DNA from: Opitutaceae bacterium
GTDB taxonomy: Bacteria; Verrucomicrobiota; Verrucomicrobiia; Opitutales; Opitutaceae
DNA length: 64,000 nucleotides
Reading direction: 5' to 3'
NCBI GenBank assembly: GCA_002713695.1
Contig: PAUB01000001.1
Span: 479,161-543,160 of the forward strand
The position numbers and the translations under genes were made by a program. Below the pieces are notes generated by a model. That model did no database searches and was not told the DNA's origin. It was given only the letters and a program-made list of their open reading frames with translations. The stretch's first letter is position 1. Every line of letters starts with the position of its first letter. Of the stretch, positions 24,464-33,335 are shown one piece after another.

Positions 24464-25273
24464 TTAACCTCCGACCGCGGTGTGCCGTCGCAGGCCGCGG
24501 CTCCAGAGAAGACAATTGAGGCCCAAGAGCAGGACGACCCAACCGAGTTGCACAATGAGTCCTTGGATCGCGAGGGCTTGATCAATTCGTCCGGTGAGCA
24601 CTGCGGCCGGAAAATACATCTGATAGTAAAAGGGCAGACACTGAGAGATCTTGAAAACCCAGTCGGGCATCAGATCGAGGGGAAACATTTGCCCGCCCAG
24701 CAAGGTTTCGAGGGCAAGTGAAAGAATGACGAAACCTTGGATTTCCAGAAACCAGAAAGTCAGCATACCGAAGCAGTAAGCGATGCTGAATTGGATGAGG
24801 CCGGCTAGGAGAATAGAGGGAAGCCCCAGAGCGATCCGCCAGAGTTCATCAGGGAAGGTGAGGTAGTCTTTGATAAAGGGGAAGGCGATCAAAAGCGGCA
24901 CGAGGATGAGGAGTCCGGAAACCACGCGTGCCGCAATATAGATGGTGAACCGATAGGTGAAATAATTGATCGGTTTGAGCAGGAACTGGTTGATGAGGCC
25001 ATTCCTGATCTCCTCGCTGATTTCGTAATCTTCGTTGAACGCGCCGATGAAGAATTGAAGCACCAGTAGCATGACGAAATACGTCATGGTCTGTTGCACA
25101 TTAAATCCGCCAATCTCCGTGGACCCCTGATAAGCGGCAGTCCAAAGAGTGAAAACTACAATGAGATGAAAGAGGGAAATGAACCCGCGCAGCGCGAAAT
25201 TCCATCGATAGACGATGTTGCTCTGTAGGCCGACTATGAAGACGTGCCGATACTTGTTAAGCGTGCCTAACAT
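24464..25273 (-). CDS. ABC-2 type transporter permease, first of two
   Basis: A 269-residue, six-helix permease of the same family as its downstream neighbour; 'EISEEIRNGLINQFLLKPIN' matches the conserved cytosolic stretch of the partner. The two would form the heterodimeric membrane part of an exporter. Its start is 3 bases after the parA stop. Substrate unknown. Confidence 0.85.
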   Translation of the reverse strand: MLGTLNKYRHVFIVGLQSNIVYRWNFALRGFISLFHLIVVFTLWTAAYQGSTEIGGFNVQQTMTYFVMLLVLQFFIGAFNEDYEISEEIRNGLINQFLLKPINYFTYRFTIYIAARVVSGLLILVPLLIAFPFIKDYLTFPDELWRIALGLPSILLAGLIQFSIAYCFGMLTFWFLEIQGFVILSLALETLLGGQMFPLDLMPDWVFKISQCLPFYYQMYFPAAVLTGRIDQALAIQGLIVQLGWVVLLLGLNCLLWSRGLRRHTAVGG

Positions 25274-25276
25274 GGC

Positions 25277-26056
25277 CTATTTGAGGGCGAATCTTTGGAT
25301 GACTTCCTGGCCGAGATCGCGATAGGCGGTCGATCCGACACCGGTTGGATCGTAATCGAAAATCGTCTTCCCGAAACTAGGTGCCTCGCTGAGACGCACC
25401 GTGCGAGGAATCAGAGTGGAGAAGATTTTCTCTGGCAGATGCTCTTTCACTTCTTCGACGATTTGTCGGGAGAGATTTGTGCGACCGTCAAACATCGTCA
25501 TGATTACGCCACCCAGCTCGAGGTCGGCATTCACGTCGGCAGTCTTGAGTCGTTCGACGTTACGGAGAATCTGGCCAAGCCCTTCCAGTGCCATGTATTC
25601 GCATTGCAGCGTGATCAGTAGATGATCGGCAGCTGCTAGGCTATTCATCGAAAGCATGCCGAGAGCGGGGGGGCAATCGATGATGATCGCGCGGTAACCA
25701 TTGGTCGCACGGAGAGGTGCGAGGATCGCGCGTAATTTCATCAGATAGTTTTCCATCTGGGAAAGCTCAATCTCTGCAGCTGCTAGGTCTTCTTCGGCGG
25801 GAATAAGTGCGAGATGTTCGATGCTCGTGGGCGTGATCATATCGATGGCTGAGCCATCGCCGTGCAGTGGACCGTAGAGACTACGGCCTTCGGTTTTCTC
25901 GACGCCGATTGCGCTGGTCGCGTTGGCCTGCGGATCGAGATCGATCAACAGGGTGTGGATTTTCTGTTCCGCGAGAGCGGCGGCGAGATTAACAGCGGTA
26001 GTGGTCTTGCCGACGCCGCCTTTCTGATTGGCGATGGTAAATACAGTGGTAGCCAT
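25277..26056 (-). CDS. parA: ParA/Soj family ATPase
   Basis: A 259-residue cytoplasmic ATPase with the deviant Walker A motif 'KGGVGKTTTAVNLAAAL' at residues 11-27, Walker A' region 'LLIDLDPQANATSAIG' and 'IIIDCPPALGMLSMNSL'. Full ParA/Soj length. No parB or parS sites are seen next to it, and it heads the run of two ABC-2 permeases, rnc, mfd and surA. It may be the chromosomal Soj, or an orphan ParA that positions the transporter or other cargo. The family is certain, the role is not. Confidence 0.9.
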   Translation of the reverse strand: MATTVFTIANQKGGVGKTTTAVNLAAALAEQKIHTLLIDLDPQANATSAIGVEKTEGRSLYGPLHGDGSAIDMITPTSIEHLALIPAEEDLAAAEIELSQMENYLMKLRAILAPLRATNGYRAIIIDCPPALGMLSMNSLAAADHLLITLQCEYMALEGLGQILRNVERLKTADVNADLELGGVIMTMFDGRTNLSRQIVEEVKEHLPEKIFSTLIPRTVRLSEAPSFGKTIFDYDPTGVGSTAYRDLGQEVIQRFALK

Positions 26057-26110
26057 GTGTTTGTTCAGTAAGGGAGATTCCTGCCCATGAGCAAGCGTGG
26101 CTTCCAGACG

Positions 26111-26138
26111 AAAAAGGCGACCCTAGTGGGGACGCCTT
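26111..26138 (-). terminator. Terminator after the broken ferritin-like gene
   Basis: A six-base stem AAGGCG/CGCCTT extended by an internal CCC/GGG pairing is followed, on the minus strand, by a run of five T. It lies 24 bases after the true end of the pseudogene and ahead of parA. Confidence 0.75.
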
Positions 26139-26161
26139 GAAGATAGGGGATTCGGGGTCGG

Positions 26162-27460
26162 TTATTCGCCGACCAGATGTTCGATTTCCTCGCGGGTGAG
26201 GGTCTGCATATCGATGTCCTTCTTCATGGCTCCCAGACTGACGAGACACTCGGTAAAGAGTTAGCGGGTGCGCAGCTCGAGGTCCTTCGCGTTGAGATTG
26301 GTCATGATATCGAGAATGCGCGTGCCTTTACGCACATGGGTGCGTTCATCAGCACGGATGTAGTCGCAGATGTGGCGCAGGAGTTCGTCGTTCCGATTTG
26401 CGGTGGTGTCGATTAGTTCGTTAATGGTTTTGAGCACACCTACTTCGCCGAAAAGGTTAATCTCGACCATGGCAAATGCCGGTTCCAATGGGCCACGGCA
26501 GGTCAAATTGGTGAGACGATTACGCAGCTCGAAGGGATCGTATCCCGAGGCAAGCATGGCCCGATGACCTATTTCGGTGTGTCGCGCTTCATCCCAAGTG
26601 ATGCGGGCGAGATCGTATTCTGCATCGAAATCTTTGAAGCGGATGTTCCACACAAAGGTGCCAAAGGCTTCGATTGCGTCGACTTCATCACGTTGGGTGC
26701 GGATGAAGCGAAGACGTAGAGATTCGTAGGAGTCTTTGTCGTAACGTTTTCCTCACCGTCAGCGGCGTCGTAGTCACCGGTGTGCTTATAGGTATCAAAT
26801 CGAACATCGCGCTTAGGAGTAATACCGCGTTCGTAGGGTTTTTCGTCGATGCGTAAAGGTGTAGGAGCCTCAACTCGTGGGTCGGCGCCGGTCACGCCGC
26901 CAATGGAAGCAAGAAGGCGTGAGAGGTGCCAGCGCCAGGTGGAAAGTCGCGCTTCGTCTTCACCACCCGCGATGTAAGCGTCAACCGCTTCATCGACCCA
27001 TTTGAGCATGGGTTCGTAGTCAGTGAGGATACGGCGAAGGCAGCGGATTGTGGGCACATCAGTGACTTGACGTCAGTTTCATCGATATGAAGGCGATAAG
27101 TTTTGGCGATGGCCTTCGGTCGCATCTCCTGTTCCGTGAGGCGTTCGCGGAGTGCCCGGGCGGCATCGGCGTGGTAGAAAATGTGGTGGCCGGTTTCGAG
27201 CTTCACTTCGTATTCAGGAATCGTGAGTGTCCACGATCCGAGGGCGTGCATGAGGCGGCGTTCGAGATAGAAGAATCAAACAAGGCGTCGGCTATTTTCA
27301 GCTACAGTGAACTTGCCGCCGAGTTGCCGACTATCTACCGGAAAGCGGAAGGGATACTTGGCGCGACGTTCGGCGGTGGCTTCGCGCTGTCCTGTGAGGC
27401 TTTGCGTGGCGATCGTGGTTTTATCAACGGGCGATTGGCCTGATCTTCGGGGAGCTTCAT
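26162..27460 (-). pseudogene. Ferritin-like diiron-type protein, broken by frameshifts and stops
   Basis: About 430 codons of one gene can be joined across several lesions. From the ATG at 27460 (MKLPEDQA) the frame shifts near 27435, continues through '...TVAENSRRLV', meets an in-frame TGA near 27285, goes on ('FFYLERRLMHALGSWTL'), shifts near 27062 and again near 26750 (AAAACG, one A short), meets a TAA at 26261-26263 and ends at 26162. The joined protein keeps two ExxH motifs, 'WDEARHTEIG' and 'ADERTHVRKG', and resembles the intact 493-residue protein at 37214: compare 'FYLERRLMHALGSW' with 'QYIERSIHRLLAGW'. Both frameshifts and stops are present, so true decay is likelier than sequencing error alone. 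Confidence 0.75.
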
Positions 27461-27556
27461 AGGGGAATGGAATACGGATTACTCTACTGATAAAGATACA
27501 AGTATCATATCACCGAACGTATTGAGACGTCCATTTTCATTTTTGAAATGAATAGA

Positions 27557-27578
27557 ATTCTTCGCTTATGCGAAGAAA
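27557..27578 (-). terminator. Hairpin after the sugar ABC transporter operon
   Basis: An eight-base perfect stem TTCTTCGC/GCGAAGAA with a 4-base loop directly follows the stop of the last permease gene. On the minus strand it runs into TTCTATT, a weak T tract. Confidence 0.6.
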
Positions 27579-28433
27579 TTAACCTTTGACGGCGCCACCA
27601 GTCAGCCCGGCGATAAATTCGCGCTGTAAAAGGAGGAAGATGCACATCACGGGAGAGATGGAAACGATGGTGCCCGCCATGATGAGGGCGTAGTCGGTGC
27701 CGTAGAGGCCCTTGAGATTATTCAGGGCGACAGAAAGTGGGTGCAGATCGGGCGATTGAAGTATGATCTGGGGACTGATGAAATTATTCCAGGTGCCCAT
27801 GAAGCTAATCATGAGAAATGCACCCATCATGGGCCGAACGAGTGGTAACACTAATTCGAAGAAGATACGGGCTTCGCCCGCTCCATCGATTCGGGCGGCT
27901 TCGATCAGCTCGCCAGGCACGCCATTGAGCATCGCCTGTCGAAAGAGGAAAACGCCAAATGCTGGGGTGAGTCCGGGCAGTATCAGGCCCGTATAAGTGT
28001 TAAGAAGGCCGAGTTGATATAGGAGTTTGAAACCGGGAGCCAGCAGAAGAGGACCAGGAATAATCAGAGCGGTGAGCACGAGCGTGGTGACGAATTCGCG
28101 GCCCTTGAATCTTAGCTTCGCGAGAGCGTATCCTCCCATGGAACAGAAGAGCACCGTCAGAATCGCGTGCATTGAAGCGAGGAAGAGGGAGTTGAGCATC
28201 GCCCGTCCAATCGCCAGCTCTCCGAAGAGTCGCCGAAAATTGTCCAAAGTGATGCGGTCCCATCCGATGCCGAGAAATCCGTCTCCAGCTGGGAGGAAGA
28301 GTGTCGCTGCGTAATCAAACTTAGTCTTGAGAGCACCGGCGAGCATGTGCGCGAACGGGATCAGCGTGATGATGGCAAACACCACGAGCAGGGTGTATAC
28401 AATCGCGTTGGCAGCTGCTTTTCTATTTTCCAT
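27579..28433 (-). CDS. Carbohydrate ABC transporter permease (MalG/UgpE-like)
   Basis: A 284-residue CUT1-family inner membrane permease with six helices. The EAA loop that contacts the ATPase is clear: 'IEAARIDGAGEARIF' near residue 190. It forms a heterodimer with the permease encoded 3 bases upstream, and imports a sugar captured by the binding protein at 29309. No ATP-binding subunit is encoded here, so a shared MsmK/UgpC-type ATPase elsewhere is assumed. Confidence 0.93.
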   Translation of the reverse strand: MENRKAAANAIVYTLLVVFAIITLIPFAHMLAGALKTKFDYAATLFLPAGDGFLGIGWDRITLDNFRRLFGELAIGRAMLNSLFLASMHAILTVLFCSMGGYALAKLRFKGREFVTTLVLTALIIPGPLLLAPGFKLLYQLGLLNTYTGLILPGLTPAFGVFLFRQAMLNGVPGELIEAARIDGAGEARIFFELVLPLVRPMMGAFLMISFMGTWNNFISPQIILQSPDLHPLSVALNNLKGLYGTDYALIMAGTIVSISPVMCIFLLLQREFIAGLTGGAVKG

Positions 28434-28436
28434 GGC

Positions 28437-29312
28437 TCAATGTTCTTCGTGCCTTTTCAGGATGCGGCGCTGGATTAAGGCAATGGTGATTAACATGATC
28501 GCGAGAACCCAACCGATACTGCTGGCGTAGCCGAGATCTCCGGCTTCAAAACCAGTTTGATAAAGATACATCACAATGGTTAGGCCTCGATTATCGGGGC
28601 CGGCACTATCATTAAGCATGATGTAACTCAGTTCGAATAACTGGAAGCTACCAATCACGGAGAGTAGTGTGACGAAGCCAGCGATGGGGAGAATTTCCGG
28701 CAGGGTTATATGCCAGAATTTATGCCATGCTCCTGCTCCGTCAATTTCGGCGGCCTCGATTAGATCGCGCGAGACGTTCTGCAGGGCGGCGAGAAAGTAA
28801 ACCATGTTAAAACCTGCACTCATCCACAGGGCAGCGATGATCAGCGCGCTCATCACGTAGTTTTGTGTCCACGGAAAATCAATCGGCCAATCAGAGATGA
28901 AATAGTTTAGGGTTTTGTTCAGGAGTCCGGTGTGTCGGGCAAAGATCGGGGCAAATAACATGGCCACGAAAGGCATGCCTACGAGCGAGGGGGCGAAGAA
29001 GATCAGCCGAAAATAGGCGCGACCTTTGAGTGCAGGGCGATTGAGCAGGAGCGCGAGGCCCAAAGCGACGGGGAGTTGGATGAAAAGCGAACCGGCCGCG
29101 AATTTAACCGTGTTGGCAGTGGCTTTCCAAAAAAGGGGATCGGTGAGCAGAAACTTGAAGTTGTGAAGACCTACCCATTCGGTGCGGCTTGGCCCGTAGG
29201 TCTGCTGCATGGATAGAAACATGGAGTTGATCAGCGGCCAAACCGTGAACAATAAAAACAGGAATAGGAACGGGAAGAGAAACAGCCATGGAGCGTAGTT
29301 TAAGCGTTTCAT
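28437..29312 (-). CDS. Carbohydrate ABC transporter permease (MalF/UgpA-like)
   Basis: A 291-residue CUT1 permease with six helices and the EAA loop 'IEAAEIDGAGAWHKFWHI' near residue 190. It pairs with the MalG-like permease downstream. The start overlaps the binding protein stop (29309-29312, ATGA), so the three genes form one operon. Confidence 0.93.
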   Translation of the reverse strand: MKRLNYAPWLFLFPFLFLFLLFTVWPLINSMFLSMQQTYGPSRTEWVGLHNFKFLLTDPLFWKATANTVKFAAGSLFIQLPVALGLALLLNRPALKGRAYFRLIFFAPSLVGMPFVAMLFAPIFARHTGLLNKTLNYFISDWPIDFPWTQNYVMSALIIAALWMSAGFNMVYFLAALQNVSRDLIEAAEIDGAGAWHKFWHITLPEILPIAGFVTLLSVIGSFQLFELSYIMLNDSAGPDNRGLTIVMYLYQTGFEAGDLGYASSIGWVLAIMLITIALIQRRILKRHEEH

Positions 29313-30703
29313 TTTTCATCCTTCACGAGAAAGAGGTTGCGCGAGATCAGACGTTCGAGGGATGCCTGATTGGCCTTCAGAATATTAAGCGCTTCGATTT
29401 CCAAACTCGCCACGTCGTAGATTTCATTGGCCCTCGCGTATCGCGCGAGCTCGATGAGGGAGCTGGCAATTTTTTGTCCACCGGCAGAAGTGTAAGGTGA
29501 AGAGGGGCGATGGGGGACATGGGGCGCTTGCTCGATATACATCCGGCCAATAGGTTGGCCCGAGAAGAAGGGATCGGGCTCGTCATAAAACGACTCTGTC
29601 CATGTCGTTTTTACCGGACTGATGATCGAGGTATTCTCAAACATGTGCTTGGCGAGATCTGGGCTGAGATAGAGATGTTTTACAAACTCCCAACCGGTAT
29701 CGAAATGCTTACTGGCTTTAGGGATGCCGATCATCGTGCCGCCGGCGACAGTAGTGCGCCGACCGCCTTTTTCCCACGCAGGGACCGGCATGAATTTTAG
29801 CTTCCCGCTAAGGCTGGGGTTTTCAATCTTCCAAGACCCTGCCATATAATCGGGGACGAGAGTGCCAATCACAAATCCTTCAAGCCGTTGGCGGTGGCCT
29901 GCAGCGGTGTTGGCTGGCACATCAGTGCAAGTTGCATTAGGGCCCGCTATCCAAGTAGTCAGCGTAGCCAGCACATGTGCATTACGTTTGCTCGCGAAAT
30001 CGGGCTTGTCGTTCTGATCGAATATAGAACCACCGGCTTGGAGGATAAGCATGATCGCGACATCACTTCGCGTGTCATCAGCGGTCATTAAGAAGTGATC
30101 GGGTTGACCGTCTCCATTGCGGTCTCGAAAGAGCGGTCGCATCACTCGGAAGTAATCATCCCATGTCTCGATCGTGCTTACATCGATTCCCGCTGCTTCA
30201 ACTATGTCTGAACGATAGGCGAGAAGCACTGGATGAACGTCATGGGGGAGGCCAAAGATACGACCTCGTGAAGTGTAGGGAGCGAACGAGGGTGTGTTGA
30301 TCTGCTGATAAATACCTTCTTTGTGAATGAGATCAGTGAGATCAACGAAGCCGATTTCATTTACAGGACCTAGAAACACTTTGGCGACCACACCGATCCC
30401 AGCTTCGATAATGTCTGCAACGGGAGTTCCGGAAAGAAAGCCCGAAAGCATTCGCCGTTCCAACGCTCTCGAATGCAACTGAGTCATACCGATTTTCTTA
30501 TCGGGTTTTTCCTCATTCCACTCGGCTACAAGCTCTACGTATGCTGCGCGATGAGCCGTGGCGGTAAGCCAAAAGGGTAACCCGTCCACTACTTTCTCAG
30601 GGAGCGACGCGACGATGAAGCTGGTGACGATCGCGATCGAAAGAATGACCAACGCACCAGGAGAGAGAAACCGGTCGATGTTTTCGCGCAGAGCCTTAAT
30701 CAT
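29309..30703 (-). CDS. Sugar ABC transporter substrate-binding protein (family 1), membrane anchored
   Basis: A 464-residue extracellular solute-binding protein. Typical pieces: 'AYVELVAEWNEEKPDKKIG' near 55, 'RIFGLPHDVHPVLLAYRSDI' near 150, and 'GGTMIGIPKASKHFDTGWEF' near 330. The N-terminus has an uncleaved-looking helix ('LVILSIAIVTSFIVASL') with no lipobox Cys, so it is probably held in the membrane by this helix. Substrate cannot be read; ThuA, Gfo/Idh and sugar isomerase genes nearby suggest a disaccharide or sugar derivative. First gene of the transporter operon. Confidence 0.9.
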   Translation of the reverse strand: MIKALRENIDRFLSPGALVILSIAIVTSFIVASLPEKVVDGLPFWLTATAHRAAYVELVAEWNEEKPDKKIGMTQLHSRALERRMLSGFLSGTPVADIIEAGIGVVAKVFLGPVNEIGFVDLTDLIHKEGIYQQINTPSFAPYTSRGRIFGLPHDVHPVLLAYRSDIVEAAGIDVSTIETWDDYFRVMRPLFRDRNGDGQPDHFLMTADDTRSDVAIMLILQAGGSIFDQNDKPDFASKRNAHVLATLTTWIAGPNATCTDVPANTAAGHRQRLEGFVIGTLVPDYMAGSWKIENPSLSGKLKFMPVPAWEKGGRRTTVAGGTMIGIPKASKHFDTGWEFVKHLYLSPDLAKHMFENTSIISPVKTTWTESFYDEPDPFFSGQPIGRMYIEQAPHVPHRPSSPYTSAGGQKIASSLIELARYARANEIYDVASLEIEALNILKANQASLERLISRNLFLVKDEK

Positions 30704-30921
30704 GCCACCGAAATCCTGTCATCGCACATGGGAGGTGTGTCTGCGGTTTGAACTGATAGGGCGAAATCTGGAAGCATGGGAACAGGCGCAAAGATGATCG
30801 CTAAGGTGCAAGGCTCCTTTGGTTTGGCAACCCGATTATCTGCAGAGCTCGGCAGAATTTAATGGCACCCATCTAACTCAAGCTAAACGTCGCCCATCAT
30901 GGCACTTGATTAGTGAAATAT

Positions 30922-30996
30922 TGGAGGCGCGGGCCGGAATTGAACCGGCGCATAGAGCTTTTGCAGAGCTCGGCCTTACCACTTGGCTACCGCGCC
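30922..30996 (-). tRNA. tRNA-Cys (GCA)
   Basis: All four arms fold: acceptor GGCGCGG/CCGCGCC, D arm GCC-AAGTGGTAA-GGC, anticodon arm GAGCT-CTGCAAA-AGCTC giving anticodon GCA, T arm GCCGG-TTCAATT-CCGGC. Discriminator T and an encoded CCA end follow. About 220 bases with no gene lie between it and the transporter operon start. Confidence 0.96.
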
Positions 30997-31080
30997 ACTA
31001 ATACAAGGAGGAGAAAGTTGGATGAATTTTTATCGTCCCGCAAGAACTGAAATGAGATTTACGCGGTAGGGTGCATTTCG

Positions 31081-32501
31081 TTACGTCATAGGAGGCGAGG
31101 TGTCGCCTTTTTCGTAGTCCGTCTGGAGAGTGAACCGAAATACGCTGCCGGAACCTTCAGAGCTTTCCACGAAAATCGTCCCACCCATTAATTCGCACAA
31201 TCGTTTGCAGATAGCCAAGCCGAGACCAGTGCCATTTCGGCGTCTCTTCAGTGATGTGTCGACTTGGCTGAATGGTCGGAAGAGTTGAGATATTTTACTA
31301 GAGGGGATCCCAATGCCGGTATCTGTAATACTAAAGAAGAGTCGCATGTCGCACAACCCATCATTCATGGGGGGCGATTTGCTGCAGGAAATTTCTATCG
31401 TTACGCCACCTTCTTCCGTGAATTTGAGAGCGTTTCCAATCAAGTTTGTCAGGATCTGACGCAGCCGTGTCTCATCACCATTCACGATTACGGGGACGTC
31501 AGTCGCGATCTTAGTTTTGAGCGTGAGACCACTGTCGCGAGCCTCTTGCTCCAGTAACGCAGTAACCTCTTCGATGCATTTATGCAAAGCGTATGGAGAG
31601 TGTTCGATTTCGACTTTACCGGCTTCGATTTTCGAGTGATCGAGGATATCGTTGATTAGTTTGCTGAGGGCCACACCGCTGGTGCGAATCATGCTCACTT
31701 GCTCGCTTTGCTTGGAACTGAGCTCTGAGCCGGAGAGCATATCAGCAAATCCCATGATCCCATTAATGGGTGTGCGAATTTCATGACTTACAACGGCGAG
31801 AAATTCGCCCTTAGCCCGATCGGTCGCTTCGGCTGCTTCTTTGGCTGCGAGGAGGGCGGCTTCGGCGTTTTACGCTCGGTGATGTCGTGATCAACGGCTT
31901 GGTATTCCAATAAGTTACCCGGGTCGTCATGGATCGGGCCCTACGCCCAGAGCATGCACGATATCTGTCCGTCGGCAGTGGTCAGGTTTTGCTCTTTTTG
32001 ACTGGTATCGTTTTCGGATATTTGGCCGGCATCCATGAAAGGAATGAGCTCACCGACTAATTCGGAACGTTTGCGACCGAAGGCGCGAGCATCGGAACCG
32101 TTGACAAAGGTGAGGCGCCCATCGGGTCGATATCGGCAGATCAAGTCGACTTGATCTTCGACGATTCCGCCGTAGCTCGCCTCTACTTTTTGCAGGGAGC
32201 GTGCCATGTTTTCGATGTTTCTGGCGAGACCGATGATTTCATCATGGTCGGTGTCTTCGCCTCCGTCTTGGATCTGCGGTCCGGCGGATTCGCGCAAATT
32301 TCACAATCTTTCGATCATGGTGCGATCCCACGTAGCCCGCGATCACCAGTAAGATACAACCGATGATGGCCAATCCTACGATGTAAAATGAGGATTCCAT
32401 TTTCTCGCGCAGACCCTGTTGAAATAACAGGGTGAAGAGGGAAATCACTAGAGAGAGAGTAGGCCCAGAATGATAATGGTCTTATGATTGGTATTATCCA
32501 T
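31081..32501 (-). pseudogene. Membrane PAS-histidine kinase, broken by frameshifts and a stop
   Basis: Joined across lesions this is a ~470-residue sensor kinase: ATG at 32501 (MDNTNHKTIIILGLL), a frameshift in a CT repeat near 32450, two membrane helices ('FYIVGLAIIGCILLVIAGYV'), a second shift near 32297 after 'HHDRKIVK', a PAS domain ('VDLICRYRPDGRLTFVNG'), an in-frame TAG at about 31939, a third shift near 31870 (AAAAC, one A short), then 'FLAVVSHEIRTPINGIMGFA' with the phosphorylated His and a full ATPase domain ('NLIGNALKFTEEGG', 'DTGIGIPSSKI', 'GTGLGLAICKRL') ending at 31081. No receiver domain follows. The 3' 225 codons are open and could still be translated, but the sensor part cannot. 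Confidence 0.8.
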
Positions 32502-32653
32502 AGGGTGGAGTAGTAAAATTGGGCTATGAGAGGTTAAAGTCTAACCAAAACTAACTGGGCGACATTTGTGGTGGAAATTGCTTTGTGTTGTAGGGGAAGG
32601 TATCTACATAGGCTCACTTCTTAACCCCAAACGATCACACCTACCTACTCTTT

Positions 32654-33313
32654 ATGTTATCTCAAAATAAACAGGCCCTCATTATAGCAGGCGGTTGGAC
32701 TGGCCACGAACCGAAGGAATGCGCTGAACTGTTTGCCTCAAAAATGCCTGCGCGTGGCTTTGATGTAGAGGTCGTAGATTCGTTGGAGGTGCTGGAGGAT
32801 ATTCCGCGCATCCAGGCCAAGGATCTCATAGTCCCAATTTGGACGATGGGAACGATTTCGAATGATCAGGAACGTAATCTCATCGATGCGGTTTTGAGTG
32901 GAGTCGGGTTGGCTGGATTTCATGGCGGCATGTGTGATTCATTTCGTGGTGCGGTCGAATACCAATGGATGACGGGTGGGCAATTTCTCTGTCACCCTGA
33001 TGGCGTGAAAGACTACCGTATCCGCATCGTGAATCATGAAGACCCCATCACTAAGGGCATGAAAGATTTCGATGTGCACAGTGAACAGTATTACATGCTA
33101 GTGGATCCGAATAATGAGGTGCTCGTGGCGACGACGCATCAATCGGAGAGTGCTCCATGGACTAATGGGGTAGAGATGCCATTTGTGTGGAAAAAAATGC
33201 ACGGTAAAGGTCGCGTCTTTTATTCGGCGATGGGGCATGTCTGCCAAGAGTTTACGGACTACCCACAACAACTCGAAATGACGTTGCGTGGGATGGAATG
33301 GGCAGCGCGTTAA
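32654..33313 (+). CDS. ThuA-like domain protein
   Basis: A 219-residue protein of the ThuA family, a class I amidotransferase-like fold used in sugar metabolism. Conserved pieces: 'ALIIAGGWTGHEPKECAELF' at the N-terminus, 'GVGLAGFHGGMCDSFRG' near 88, 'QYYMLVDPNNEVLVAT' and 'GKGRVFYSAMGHVCQEF' near the end. It starts a plus-strand pair with the Gfo/Idh gene 22 bases downstream; ThuA and Gfo/Idh proteins are frequent partners in PVC genomes. Confidence 0.92.
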   Translation: MLSQNKQALIIAGGWTGHEPKECAELFASKMPARGFDVEVVDSLEVLEDIPRIQAKDLIVPIWTMGTISNDQERNLIDAVLSGVGLAGFHGGMCDSFRGAVEYQWMTGGQFLCHPDGVKDYRIRIVNHEDPITKGMKDFDVHSEQYYMLVDPNNEVLVATTHQSESAPWTNGVEMPFVWKKMHGKGRVFYSAMGHVCQEFTDYPQQLEMTLRGMEWAAR

Positions 33314-33335
33314 GCAGCCATTAGTCTTTTAAGTC

